Positions 25,279 to 34,513 are shown, counted from the first letter of the stretch. The stretch is 47,354 nucleotides of DNA from an uncultured Clostridia bacterium (GCA_947630625.1 CANRIL010000001.1:1-47354), one strand, 5' to 3'. The notes: generated from the letters alone by a model not told the origin. A program made the numbers and translations.

Positions 25279-27423
25279 TCAGACGGCCGCCGGATATTTC
25301 GAGTGGTCCCACTGATATGTAAGGTCGGAGCGCTTGTCCCACTCTTCAAGCTGCGCATCTGTAACGAGGCAGACTCTGATCATCCGCTTCTGCGTGTCCA
25401 TGTGCCGCCAGACGCCATCTTCAACTTCGATGAGCACCCAGTTATGCTCGGAATAGTGATGTCCCTTTCCGACAATGAACATCGCGTTGTAGCCGAGCGC
25501 TCTCACCATCTTGCAGGTCAGCGCGGCGTAATCCCAGCATGCGCCGAGTCTCGTGTTGAGGAAACGCACGCAGTAATCATCGCAGTACTCGTTGATATCC
25601 CCAAGCTTATTGTTCATCTTGTACTTGAAATTTGACTTGGCGTTAACAAAGTCAAACACGCTGTCAAGGTCGCGTCCGTAAGTGTTCAGAAGGATCTCGA
25701 TATATTCGTCAAGATTGCTTTTTGAGATCGTTTTGAATTTTGTCGTGACAGCGCCGTCAGGTCCGAGAACTTTATTGTCAACGATGATGTTCACAGCCAT
25801 TTCGCCGGTCGACTTGTCGAAATAATACTCCTTGCCGTCGACCTTCTGCCATCCCGTCAGCATTTTGCCGTCGGAGGAGAAGCACATCTGTATGCCGTTG
25901 AGCTTTTTGAATCCGGACGCGGGCGTGCCGTCGCTCTCAAAATAATATTTGCTCTTTGAGATCGTCTGCCAGCCCGTTGCCATTTTGCCGCCGGTGAGAA
26001 AATACTTCTTTGCGCCGTCGACTTCAAGCCAGCCGGAAGCGGCCTTGCCGTTTTTATCGAAAAAGTATTTGCTGCCGTCTATCGTTTTCCAGCCGCCGGA
26101 GGGAAGACCGTTGGAAAGATAATAGTAAACTCCGTCGACTTTCTGATATCCGGAGAGCCGGAAACCGCGGGAATAGCAGACGCCGTTGACCCAGCCTTCA
26201 TAAAGCTCGCCGTTTGCTTCAAAGTGATACTTTTTCCCGCTGATCGTTTGATCGCCCGTCACCATGGCGCCGTTTGAGCCGAAGTAACGGCGGGCGGAGC
26301 CGTCTCCTAACCAGCCGGTATACATTTCGCCGTCATCGCCGAAATAGTAAGTATTTCCGCTGATAACTGTAAGTCCTGAGACTCTTGCGCCGTTATCGCC
26401 GAGATAATATGACTTCTTGCCGAGCTTCAGCCAGCCGGTCGATATTATTCCCTTATTGGCGATATAATATGATTTGCCGCCAATCTCATACCAGCCCGCG
26501 TCGACGCTTTTGCCGTCCGGACCGAAAATATATTTGACATCTCCGACTGTCTGAAGACCGGTTTGCATTATGCCTTCAGTCCCGAAGAAGTACGCTGCGT
26601 CGTCTATCTCCTGAAGTCCGGTCAGCATTATGCCGGTGCTGCCGAAATAATATTTCGCCTTGCCGAACGTCTGCCAGCCGGTCATCGCCGCGCCGCCTTC
26701 GCCAAAGCAGTATTTCGCATCGCCGACCGTCTGCCAGCCGGTCAGCATCACGCCGTCTTCGCCGAAGCAGTATGTTTTCTCATCAACAGTCTGGAGTCCG
26801 GTCAGCATCGCGCCGTCATGACCGAAGCAGTATTCCTTCCCGTCGACAGTCTGGAGCCCGGTCAGCATTTTGCCGTCTTTGCCGAAACAGTATGTATCGC
26901 CGTCAGCCGTCTGCCAGCCGGTCTGCATTTTGCCGTCCGCGCCGAAGAAATATTTGTCGCCGCTATAGTTCTGGAGCCCTGTCTGAATGATGCCGCTTGC
27001 CGTCGAAAGGTAAGTGTCACCGTCGACCGTGAAAAGCCCGCTTTTGACCATGCCGTGATCGTTTCTGTAAATTTTGCCGTCCTCTGTTTCAACAAAGCCG
27101 ACAATGAATCTGCCGTCCTCGCCGAGGTCGTAAGCCTCGCCGTCGATATTGACGATGCCAGTGAGAATGCCGTCAGCCTCGGTCTGATAGTATTTACCGT
27201 CATCGGCTTCGACCCAGCCTTCGCTGAACGATCCGTCCTCGTTAAAATAATACGTCCTGCCGTTTTCTTCGACAAATCCCGCCTGATGTTTCGCCTCGGT
27301 AGACAGCGACGTGCCGCCATCGGTCAGCGACGATGTATCTGAGTGAGTCGTTTCGCTCCCGGAAGATGAGCAGGAGCTTATGAGGGCTGCCGTGAGGATT
27401 ATAAGAAAGATAAGTCTTTTCAT
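25279..27423 (-). CDS. Cell-wall-binding-repeat lipoprotein with transglutaminase-like domain
   Basis: A 714-residue protein. A lipoprotein signal (FLIILTAALISSC, lipid Cys at about 18) is followed by about 25 repeats of ~21 residues with the Y-x-F-G-x-D-G-x-M-x-T-G-W/L pattern of choline-binding-type wall repeats, spanning residues ~50-560. Repeats 6-10 are nearly identical. The C-terminal ~130 residues form a transglutaminase-like domain: Cys in LGACWDYAAL, His in SEHNWVLIEV, Asp in HMDTQ. The repeats should hold the protein on wall or teichoic glycan; the triad may crosslink or cleave peptides. AGGAG lies 8 bases before the ATG. It sits directly before the MBOAT and AlgJ genes, suggesting all act on the same envelope polymer. 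Confidence 0.88.
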   Translation of the reverse strand: MKRLIFLIILTAALISSCSSSGSETTHSDTSSLTDGGTSLSTEAKHQAGFVEENGRTYYFNEDGSFSEGWVEADDGKYYQTEADGILTGIVNIDGEAYDLGEDGRFIVGFVETEDGKIYRNDHGMVKSGLFTVDGDTYLSTASGIIQTGLQNYSGDKYFFGADGKMQTGWQTADGDTYCFGKDGKMLTGLQTVDGKEYCFGHDGAMLTGLQTVDEKTYCFGEDGVMLTGWQTVGDAKYCFGEGGAAMTGWQTFGKAKYYFGSTGIMLTGLQEIDDAAYFFGTEGIMQTGLQTVGDVKYIFGPDGKSVDAGWYEIGGKSYYIANKGIISTGWLKLGKKSYYLGDNGARVSGLTVISGNTYYFGDDGEMYTGWLGDGSARRYFGSNGAMVTGDQTISGKKYHFEANGELYEGWVNGVCYSRGFRLSGYQKVDGVYYYLSNGLPSGGWKTIDGSKYFFDKNGKAASGWLEVDGAKKYFLTGGKMATGWQTISKSKYYFESDGTPASGFKKLNGIQMCFSSDGKMLTGWQKVDGKEYYFDKSTGEMAVNIIVDNKVLGPDGAVTTKFKTISKSNLDEYIEILLNTYGRDLDSVFDFVNAKSNFKYKMNNKLGDINEYCDDYCVRFLNTRLGACWDYAALTCKMVRALGYNAMFIVGKGHHYSEHNWVLIEVEDGVWRHMDTQKRMIRVCLVTDAQLEEWDKRSDLTYQWDHSKYPAAV

Positions 27424-27452
27424 TTCATTTTCTCCTGTCAGAACGGTGAAGT

Positions 27453-28193
27453 TTATTCTACGCCCGTATCAAGGACATCTATGCTCTCAAGCACATCGTC
27501 CGCATACGTGAAAGAGAGCGACACGTTGCTGTCGTCTGTCATATATTCGTCGAGCACCGGTCTTTCTGTCGTCGGTTCGCCGTAAAGCTTCGCGATCTCA
27601 GCCCTCGTTGTCTTTCCAATGACAGCGCCCTTTGCGGTCGTGAACCCGACTCTCGTCACATATATGTCATATATGATCTGTTTGCCGCCCTCGGCGTATG
27701 TGTAGACTGAAAATTCCTCGCCGTAATAATAGTTTGTATCATATCCGCCTTCAAGACACGCCTGACCTTCTTCTATACGCGGTTCGCCCTCGGTTTTGGC
27801 TATCTCATCCATGAAATCGAGGAAATTGTCCCCGATCGAAAGCGTTACTCCGGCAAACTCGATTTTCATGTCTGCCGCGGAAAACTCACCGATCTTGCTG
27901 GGAGAATCGTCAACAGGCTCGTCCGTAACGGGCGGTTCGTTTGTCTCGACCGGAACATTGCTGCTTTCGGGCGTTTCTGTCTCGTCTATGCTCGTTTCAT
28001 CATTTGTTTCATCTATGCTTGTTTCATCAGTGCCCGCTTTGTCCGTTTGAGCGTCAGTGCCGTCGACGCCTGCGTTTATCGTTATTTCCTGACCTTCGTC
28101 GTCCGACTCCTGCGCGCTGTCTCCGTTGTCACACGCGCAAAAAGAGAGAAGGACTGCGAGAAGCAGCGCAAGAAGGATCGCTTTATTTTTCAT
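27453..28193 (-). CDS. Lipoprotein of unknown function
   Basis: A 246-residue protein. A lipoprotein signal (LLLAVLLSFCAC, lipid Cys about 19) is followed by an Asp/Glu/Thr linker with repeats of DETSIDET (residues ~40-90). The C-terminal domain (~110-246) begins MKIEFAGVTLSIGDNF and contains GKTTRAEIAKLYGEPT, a pattern seen in small secreted clostridial domains that respond to a thresholded variable; I do not recognise a named family. No catalytic motif. The ribosome site is weak. First gene of the envelope operon (30 bp before the wall-repeat lipoprotein) with a promoter at 28283-28312. Confidence 0.75.
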   Translation of the reverse strand: MKNKAILLALLLAVLLSFCACDNGDSAQESDDEGQEITINAGVDGTDAQTDKAGTDETSIDETNDETSIDETETPESSNVPVETNEPPVTDEPVDDSPSKIGEFSAADMKIEFAGVTLSIGDNFLDFMDEIAKTEGEPRIEEGQACLEGGYDTNYYYGEEFSVYTYAEGGKQIIYDIYVTRVGFTTAKGAVIGKTTRAEIAKLYGEPTTERPVLDEYMTDDSNVSLSFTYADDVLESIDVLDTGVE

Positions 28194-28282
28194 CTTGATT
28201 TACCACTCTTTCATTTCGTTTTTTCTCAACAAAATACGACAACCTAAGCTTATATATCGGAAAGAATCTACATAATTATATA

Positions 28283-28312
28283 ATTATATATCCGATATAT
28301 AGAATAAGTCAA
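28283..28312 (-). promoter_or_regulatory. Promoter of the envelope operon
   Basis: TTGACT (28307-28312), 18 bp, TATAAT (28283-28288) on the minus strand. It lies in a very AT-rich palindromic stretch (ATAATTATATAATTATAT). The transcript would have a leader of about 80 bases. Confidence 0.7.
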
Positions 28313-28356
28313 TATAAAGTCAAATTTTTTGTCGCCGTTTGTCTTTTTCAGGAATA

Positions 28357-29640
28357 TTACGGCGCCTCCGGCGGGATGCTCATTATATCGTTGATATAAT
28401 AATCGCCAATATTCGGGCTGTCGTCGACAAGAGCCGCCGTGGCGAGGTCGTTGAAATGCCACCATTCGGAAGCGAGCGGCGACAGACCGACGCCGGTGCA
28501 GATCTTGCGGAGCATGAGTGCCTGAGCGTTCATCGTCGGCGCGACCGCCACACTTCGCCATGCCGTGTCGGATTTTGACGAAACGGGCTTGACCATGCTG
28601 ATAGAAGCGATGCTCAGCTCGTGCATCGGCGTCTGCATCTCGCATTCGATATAAGATAAGACGCGAGGAAAGGTGTACCCTTCGATGACCTCATCCGTGA
28701 CACGGGAGATCTCGCCTAAGCTGACATCAAACGCATATCCTCTTTGATGATTTGATACGCCGGTAGAAATGAACCATGTGAGCGACCACGGCGAAGTTGA
28801 TATTCCGAGGTCGACGATCGGGACCTGATCCGCGAGCGTCGTGAGAGCCTGAACGACTTTTCTCTGTACCGCGCGAGGTCTGAATGTTTCGTATATTATG
28901 AGGGTGTATCCCTCTTCGAGCGCCGCGTGCTGAGCGGCGCAGACCTTCGGCGCCATCGAATACAGGATCGGCATTATGTATTCATTCTTGCCTAGCCGCT
29001 CGTTATAGTCGTAGGCGTCATAAAGCTTTTCGCCCGAAATATCCGGTATCATCTGACCGGAGGAGACGAATTTTGACGACAGGGCGTTTGAATCGTAATA
29101 TATTGCCGACGGCACAACGTCCGGCAGGTTGATGAAGCAGTATCTGTGCGGTATCCATCCGGTGTAAGACGCGGAGGTGATCCGCCACCAGTCGCCTGAC
29201 TCTTCCTCGATCCTGAAGCATTCGCCCGGAACAAGCGAACCGATCGAGCTCGAACTCGAACTTGCCTCGCTCTTTATATCCGTGTTGATCGAAGCGTAAC
29301 CGCTTGCCCCGACGACGGGAAGCTCAAGCCTGCCGCCGCTTTCTTTATAATAGTCGATATTCTCATCGGAAGGAGGATCGACGCTCGGACCTGCCGTTTC
29401 GATCGGTGATGAAGTCGACGGCTCATCCGTACCAGGCGGCGAAGGTTCGTTTGTCGAGGGCGGTTCTTCCGTATTGCCGTCATCGCCCGATGTCCCGGTA
29501 CCTGCATCAGTTTCGATATCGGCGGGCTCATTCCGACTTCCCGGCAGCATAGCCGCAATTATCAGAATTATACAGACAAACGCCGCCGTTACGATGAAAA
29601 GAAATTGATATGATGAAGATGATGATGAGGACTTTTTCAC
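28357..29640 (-). CDS. VanX/VanY-like D-Ala-D-Ala peptidase with SH3-like domain
   Basis: A 427-residue envelope protein. A Ser-rich N-terminus and a membrane anchor (FLFIVTAAFVCIILIIAAML) precede a Pro/Thr/Ser-rich linker, a bacterial SH3-like domain (about 115-180, YASINTDIKSEAS, SGDWWRITSASYTGWI), and a peptidase M15 domain. Zinc-site motifs are SNHQRGYAFDVSL (His and Asp) and SEWWHFND (Glu and His). It should cut D-Ala-D-Ala or trim wall peptides outside the membrane. GTG 29640 is chosen over TTG 29679 because GGGGG lies 6 bases upstream and the promoter at 29685-29713 would start transcription near TTG 29679. A vancomycin-resistance role is not implied: no VanH, VanA or VanRS neighbours are seen. 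Confidence 0.82.
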   Translation of the reverse strand: MKKSSSSSSSYQFLFIVTAAFVCIILIIAAMLPGSRNEPADIETDAGTGTSGDDGNTEEPPSTNEPSPPGTDEPSTSSPIETAGPSVDPPSDENIDYYKESGGRLELPVVGASGYASINTDIKSEASSSSSSIGSLVPGECFRIEEESGDWWRITSASYTGWIPHRYCFINLPDVVPSAIYYDSNALSSKFVSSGQMIPDISGEKLYDAYDYNERLGKNEYIMPILYSMAPKVCAAQHAALEEGYTLIIYETFRPRAVQRKVVQALTTLADQVPIVDLGISTSPWSLTWFISTGVSNHQRGYAFDVSLGEISRVTDEVIEGYTFPRVLSYIECEMQTPMHELSIASISMVKPVSSKSDTAWRSVAVAPTMNAQALMLRKICTGVGLSPLASEWWHFNDLATAALVDDSPNIGDYYINDIMSIPPEAP

Positions 29641-29684
29641 GCAGCGCCCCCTTTTATCGTTTCCTTTGTCATTAATCAAATTAT

Positions 29685-29713
29685 ATTTTACTTTTTTTGT
29701 CGCTCATTGTCAA
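29685..29713 (-). promoter_or_regulatory. Consensus promoter of the peptidase gene
   Basis: TTGACA (29708-29713), 17 bp, TAAAAT (29685-29690) on the minus strand. Confidence 0.85.
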
Positions 29714-29876
29714 TATCAAATGTGTGCAAAATCATCAATCTACATTGACTCTTTTAATATCAATTTAACGCGCATTTTGTCATGTGGGACTTGATCAAAA
29801 AAGAATTCGCGGATAGAGTTAAGGAAATGTGCAAACTGCGCAAAACCCGATTTGTCGGCGATCAAAGCGTCAAGGC

Positions 29877-30710
29877 TCACAGCCGCCTCGTTTCGCGGTA
29901 CTTCATAGGCGTTGTGCGCATATATTTTTTGAAGACCTTACCGAAGTAGTTGCCGTTGTCGTACCCGCAGAGGCGGGCGATTTTATCTGTGGGGAAATTT
30001 GTATCGACCAGAAGTCTGAGCGCGTGGTTCAGCCGTATTTTTGTCAGGTATTCAAGCGGCGTCGATTTGACCTCTGCCGTAAAAACGCGTGTCAGGTGGC
30101 TCTGCGAGACGCCGAGGGTGTCGGCAGCCTCAAGGATGCCGCTGATGTCCGCGTACCGCGATTGCAAAATTTCCATCGCCTGCCTTGTCAGATATGAATA
30201 TGCGCCGCTTTCGTTTGGCGGCAGACACAGCTTTGTCAGAAAATCGAACGCGGCGGACGAGGCGATGAGGCTGTTGTCAAGCATACCTTCCTTCGCGCTT
30301 TCATAAAGCCCGACCGCTCCCTTAAGCGCCGGGTCGTTTTCTTCCATATGAAAAATATTGCCCCGCATGCTGAGTATTTTTCTGTAATAGGGTCCAAGAT
30401 TATTTCCCATAAATAAAACGAATATGAATTTCCATTCGCCGCCTTCGAAATAATATTTCGTCTCGCTCGGTATATAAGTGAAGAACGCCTCACCGGGCGT
30501 CATGACCGATTTTTTGCCGTCGATTTCAAAAATGCCCGACCCCGCGAGCGTATATTGAAACAGATAGCTTTCGATATGGCGGTTTTTGTTGTCAAAATAA
30601 TACGACGCGTCGTCTCTCACCTCAACTCCGACGCCCGTAAGCCGGATCAGCGGTTCGGATACTTCGTCGATGAATGGGAAACCGATCGTCAGCGGTTCAA
30701 GGTCGATCAA
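29877..30710 (-). CDS. AraC-family transcriptional regulator
   Basis: A 277-residue regulator. The N-terminal cupin-like sugar-sensing domain (YLFQYTLAGSGIFEIDGKKSVMTPGEAFF) is followed by two C-terminal helix-turn-helix motifs: ISGILEAADTLGVSQSHLTRVF and FPTDKIARLCGYDNGNYFGKVFKKYMRTTPMKYR. The start is TTG 30710 with GGAGGG 7 bases upstream; TTG 30725 has no ribosome site. It is divergent from the beta-helix gene at 31020, a typical arrangement for a regulator of a carbohydrate-use gene. The leader carries a hairpin (30799-30830). Confidence 0.88.
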   Translation of the reverse strand: MIDLEPLTIGFPFIDEVSEPLIRLTGVGVEVRDDASYYFDNKNRHIESYLFQYTLAGSGIFEIDGKKSVMTPGEAFFTYIPSETKYYFEGGEWKFIFVLFMGNNLGPYYRKILSMRGNIFHMEENDPALKGAVGLYESAKEGMLDNSLIASSAAFDFLTKLCLPPNESGAYSYLTRQAMEILQSRYADISGILEAADTLGVSQSHLTRVFTAEVKSTPLEYLTKIRLNHALRLLVDTNFPTDKIARLCGYDNGNYFGKVFKKYMRTTPMKYRETRRL

Positions 30711-30798
30711 AATATTACCCTCCAAATCAAATAAGTACGATTGCAGCTATAGAAAAATGCTGATACAATAAAAATTGAAGAAGCAGTTCATGTGAGAT

Positions 30799-30830
30799 GT
30801 GCCGGAATTCTGAATACATATGACCGGCAC
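30799..30830 (-). promoter_or_regulatory. Hairpin at the 5' end of the araC-type gene leader
   Basis: Perfect 7-bp arms GTGCCGG and CCGGCAC with an 18-base loop lie just downstream of the predicted transcription start. It may be an operator or an mRNA 5' hairpin. Confidence 0.4.
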
Positions 30831-30840
30831 GGCTGAGATA

Positions 30841-30869
30841 ATTATACCACATATTTGTGAAATAATAAA
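30841..30869 (-). promoter_or_regulatory. Promoter of the AraC-type regulator
   Basis: TTTATT (30864-30869), 17 bp, TATAAT (30841-30846) on the minus strand. The -35 is weak, which fits regulation. No convincing plus-strand promoter for the beta-helix gene was seen in 30711-31019; a poor candidate is TTGTGA with CATAAT at a 19-bp spacing. Confidence 0.6.
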
Positions 30870-31019
30870 TATTTTTTCGCATAATTCAAAATCAAAAAAG
30901 TGCTTTTTGAGCGTTTTGAGGAAAAAGCAGACAAATGCTGAACGCAAATATTGCGGAGTCGCCGCGATATTCAAATACGGACGCGGGAGCGCGGACTAAA
31001 ACAAAGGAGAGAAGAGATT

Positions 31020-34000
31020 ATGAAGCACTTGAAAAGGATCGGTGTGATCCTGCTCGCGGCGGTTCTTATGTGTTCTATGGCACTGATCGTGTCAGCGAAG
31101 ACACAGACGCAGGACGGGATCAGCGTGACGCTTTCGACAGACAAGGACAAATATAACGCGGGTGAGTCTGTCACAGCCGTTTTGACTGTGAAAAACGAAA
31201 GCGGCGATGACATTGAAGACGTGAAGCTCACGGGCACTGCGCCGGATGGCTATAAGCCCGCGAACGGCGAGCAGACAGAAAAGTCTTTTAACGTTATCGC
31301 GGCAGGTGAATCCGTATCACTGACGGTTAGATTTGATGACGGTCAGGGCGGCACGCCTCCGAAGACGGACGACGGCGGCAGCATTATATTTTTTGTCTGC
31401 ATGCTCGCGGCTGTGCTCGGCATTGCGGCTCTTGCAGTCGTGATCGTAAAAAAGAAGGGGAAGGGGTCGTCGCTCCTTTTGATGATTCTGTGCGTGGGGA
31501 TGATTGGTGTTATGGCTACGGGAATTTCCGCTCTGTCAGATTCCCGCGAGGAACTGAAATCGGTCGAGGTATCGAGCAGGGTCAGCATCGGCGGCAAGGA
31601 AGCGACGGTCGGCGGCAGAGTTGATTATCGGCTCGTCGACATCGAGACGGAAGGCGAGGTCGTCAAAAGCTCTGACTATTACGTCGATGTTGCCGGAAAC
31701 GACAAAAATCCCGGGACAAAGGACGCTCCGTTCCGCACATTAGAGAGGGCAAGGGACGTTGTCCGCAAATTCAACGGCGAGATGACGGACGATATCGTAG
31801 TACATATCGGAGCCGGCGTATTTGAGCTTTCGGATACGTTTGAGCTTACATCACAGGATTCGGGCACAAACGGCTATCGCGTCATATACGAAGGCGCTGG
31901 CAAGGAGCAGACCGTAATAAGCGGCGGCGTCGAGCTTGACGGCTGGACGCTTCATGACGCCGAAAACAATATATACAGCGCAAGCGTTCCCGAAGGGCTC
32001 AACTTCCGCCAGCTTTATGTCGACGGCGTTAAGGCGGTGCGCGCGAGAAGCGGACTGCCGGGCGCATACAGCACACGTATTTACGGCGCGGAAAGAATAA
32101 AGGACGGCAAGGTTTTACCGGAGCTTCTCGTTAACAACAGCGCCGCCGCGATGGCGAAGGCCGACGACGGGACGATATATTTAAACAAAAGCGACGGTAC
32201 ATTCAGCGGCGATTGGGGAAATCTCAACGATGTCGAGCTTCATATTTTCACGGCGTGGACTGTCAATATCCTTCGCGTGAAATCAGTTGAATCAGACGGC
32301 AGCCGTTACAGCATAAAGGTCGCCGACGAGGAGGCGGAGCTCGTATTCAACCGCCAGCACCCTAACATTGACGGTTACAGCCACAAGAATACAAGGAACT
32401 TCATCTACTATGTCGAGAATGCGTATGAGCTGATCGACGAGGACAATGAATGGTACCTTGACAGAGAGACGAACACCGTTTATTTTAAAGCGCCGAGCGG
32501 CGTTGATCTGAACAAAAAGCAAGTGACCGTTCCGAGACTTGAGACGATCGTAAACGTCAACGGAACGCTTGACAAACCCGTTTCGAACGTGACTTTCTGC
32601 AATATGTCGTTCCAGTATTCGAACTGGCTCTATCCGTCGGAGAACGGATTTGTTGACGGACAGTCGATGCAGTATATCACAAGGACGGTGTTTGCCGACA
32701 ACGACGCCGGAGTCGGCAGAGCGGCGGCGGGCATACTTGTGACAGGGGCTAAGAATATCGTATTCGACAACAACAAGATCGCGAACATGGGAGCCACGGG
32801 CATTGATCTTTACTACGGAACAGACAACTGCGTCATATCTGACAACGAGATCGTCAACATAGCCGGAAACGGCGTTGCCGTCGCGAAATTCGCGCAGGAC
32901 GACAAGGTTGACTATCACGTTCCGTATAACCCCGCGGACGAGCGCGAGCTTTGCACGAACGACATGATAATCAACAACGTGATCTCGCACGTCGGCACTG
33001 ATTATGAAAGCGCCGTCGGCATAGCGGCAGGGTATCCGAAAAACATCCTGATCGCGAATAACACAGTATCCGACGCGCCGTATACGGGAATAACTGTCGG
33101 CTTCGGCTGGACAAAATCGCCGAACGCGATGAGCGGGAACCGCATAATCAGAAACGAAGTGCATCATGTAACGACAGTTCTGTGCGACGCGGGCGGAATA
33201 TATACGCTTTCCGAACAGCCCGGCTCGAAGATGCTCGGAAATTATATCCACGATATAGTCCTGCCCTCGTGGGCTGATTATGAGACGTTCGGAATTTACC
33301 TTGACGAGGGCACGAGCGGCTACGTAGTGAATGAATATATCATCGAGAAGGCGTACGGCCTCAATCAGCATGCGACGGGCGAGAACCGCGTTTACGGGAA
33401 CTATCTCAGCCCGAACGGCACCGTTTCATCCGAAAGGGCGGACGAAATAAAGAGTCTTGCCGGTGTGCAGGATGAGATCGACATCGAAGAACTGCTTACG
33501 ATGACAGAATCGTCTGAGCAGCAGGGCGGCACGACTGAAACTCTGATGTCGGACGACTTTGAAGGGTATGAGACGGGCAAAGCGCCCTCCGGCGACTGGA
33601 CGATCGAGGCGGGACAGGAAACTCTGATCAGCGTCGTTTCCGGCGGCGACGGGAACAAGTACGTCAAAATCGTCAGCACAGGTTCGAATACGAAGCTTTA
33701 TTTCAAGAATTCGTTCGGCGCGAATGTGACGACGTTCGATCTGATGTTCCCGGAAAATCTGACGCAGTATGAAGGAATGTACAACGTCATCCGCCACGCG
33801 TCGATCGACTATACGTCAAATATAACGCCGGCATGGTGGACGAAGGTCAGACTTGAATCGAAGGGACAGGATGAGTCCGGCGTTGACAAGGAAGTTAAGT
33901 CCGGAGTCTGGTATACGTGCAAGACGATGGTACTCGAACACACGATGTACATGAAGGTCTGGGAGCGCGGAACGGCTGAGCCTGAGGCATGGGATGTCGT

Positions 34001-34112
34001 TAAGGACATGAACGACGACGTTAACAATGACTGCATGCTCGGCATCGAATTCTACGCATTCTCCGGCGCATCCGTTTACGTCGACAACGTAAAGATCGAG
34101 ACGCTCAAATAA
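31020..34112 (+). CDS. Membrane-attached right-handed beta-helix protein
   Basis: A 1030-residue protein. Domains in order: signal peptide (VILLAAVLMCSMALIVSA); a DUF11/Ig-like domain (about 25-105, DKDKYNAGESVTAVLTVKN); PPKTDD then a membrane helix, KKKGKG and a second helix (about 113-180); a right-handed parallel beta-helix catalytic-type domain (about 220-830, opening YYVDVAGNDKNPGTKDAPFRTLERA, with repeated N-x-I/V-S-x-N rungs); and a C-terminal jelly-roll-like domain (about 865-1030, DDFEGYETGKAP). The opening motif is common to beta-helix glycosidases such as GH141- and GH110-like proteins and to polysaccharide lyases, but no family can be fixed by eye. AAGGAG precedes the ATG. Likely digests or binds host or plant glycan at the cell surface. 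The upstream divergent AraC may control it. Confidence 0.82.
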   Translation: MKHLKRIGVILLAAVLMCSMALIVSAKTQTQDGISVTLSTDKDKYNAGESVTAVLTVKNESGDDIEDVKLTGTAPDGYKPANGEQTEKSFNVIAAGESVSLTVRFDDGQGGTPPKTDDGGSIIFFVCMLAAVLGIAALAVVIVKKKGKGSSLLLMILCVGMIGVMATGISALSDSREELKSVEVSSRVSIGGKEATVGGRVDYRLVDIETEGEVVKSSDYYVDVAGNDKNPGTKDAPFRTLERARDVVRKFNGEMTDDIVVHIGAGVFELSDTFELTSQDSGTNGYRVIYEGAGKEQTVISGGVELDGWTLHDAENNIYSASVPEGLNFRQLYVDGVKAVRARSGLPGAYSTRIYGAERIKDGKVLPELLVNNSAAAMAKADDGTIYLNKSDGTFSGDWGNLNDVELHIFTAWTVNILRVKSVESDGSRYSIKVADEEAELVFNRQHPNIDGYSHKNTRNFIYYVENAYELIDEDNEWYLDRETNTVYFKAPSGVDLNKKQVTVPRLETIVNVNGTLDKPVSNVTFCNMSFQYSNWLYPSENGFVDGQSMQYITRTVFADNDAGVGRAAAGILVTGAKNIVFDNNKIANMGATGIDLYYGTDNCVISDNEIVNIAGNGVAVAKFAQDDKVDYHVPYNPADERELCTNDMIINNVISHVGTDYESAVGIAAGYPKNILIANNTVSDAPYTGITVGFGWTKSPNAMSGNRIIRNEVHHVTTVLCDAGGIYTLSEQPGSKMLGNYIHDIVLPSWADYETFGIYLDEGTSGYVVNEYIIEKAYGLNQHATGENRVYGNYLSPNGTVSSERADEIKSLAGVQDEIDIEELLTMTESSEQQGGTTETLMSDDFEGYETGKAPSGDWTIEAGQETLISVVSGGDGNKYVKIVSTGSNTKLYFKNSFGANVTTFDLMFPENLTQYEGMYNVIRHASIDYTSNITPAWWTKVRLESKGQDESGVDKEVKSGVWYTCKTMVLEHTMYMKVWERGTAEPEAWDVVKDMNDDVNNDCMLGIEFYAFSGASVYVDNVKIETLK

Positions 34113-34135
34113 GGAACGATACTAAATCTGACAGT

Positions 34136-34172
34136 GCAAAAGGCGGCGCCGTAAGGGAGCCGCCTTTTGCGT
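34136..34172. terminator. Hairpin after the beta-helix gene
   Basis: A perfect 12-bp stem (GCAAAAGGCGGC with GCCGCCTTTTGC, 11-base loop) lies 23 bases after the stop. The T run is inside the stem rather than after it, so termination efficiency is uncertain. Confidence 0.6.
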
Positions 34173-34413
34173 TAGCCGTACAAACGCTGCCGCGTTGATT
34201 TGAAATTCTGCTATCTCAATTGTTTTCTTTGTATTGTGCAAAATTATATCATGGAATGACGGCGCGCGTCATTCGCTTTCGTTTCCGCATCTGCCGGCGG
34301 GAAAAGATAATTCGGCGCATGAGAGGTTGACGTTTTTTTTGATGTCATATGCCGAAAAAAGCAACTATGTACAAGGGAACATTAATATTGTGTAAGAACC
34401 GGCGGCAGCTTGG
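34173..34413. other. Intergenic region without a gene
   Basis: The gap from the hairpin to the next promoter is AT-rich and has no supported gene. The only clear structure is an 8-bp hairpin, GAATGACG/CGTCATTC, at 34254-34274. It may serve as a terminator or an operator; nothing else is seen. Confidence 0.6.
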
Positions 34414-34422
34414 TGATATAAT
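34414..34422 (+). promoter_or_regulatory. Extended -10 promoter element
   Basis: TGATATAAT gives a perfect extended -10 (TGnTATAAT). The -35 position has no good match. It lies 92 bases before the GCGS protein start. Confidence 0.6.
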
Positions 34423-34513
34423 ATTTATGTAAAAGCCGGACGGCAATTCGAACGTGAACCGGTTTTTGCAGTCCGATACGGACAAAATATTTTTAAAACC
34501 GGGAGGTTTGCTT

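Noticed and set aside
28357-29640. Vancomycin-resistance gene
   Set aside because: Only a VanX/VanY-like peptidase is present, with no ligase, dehydrogenase or two-component genes; ordinary wall peptidase is more likely.
32292-33371. 359-residue open frame on the minus strand
   Set aside because: Antisense shadow of the beta-helix gene; no family resemblance.
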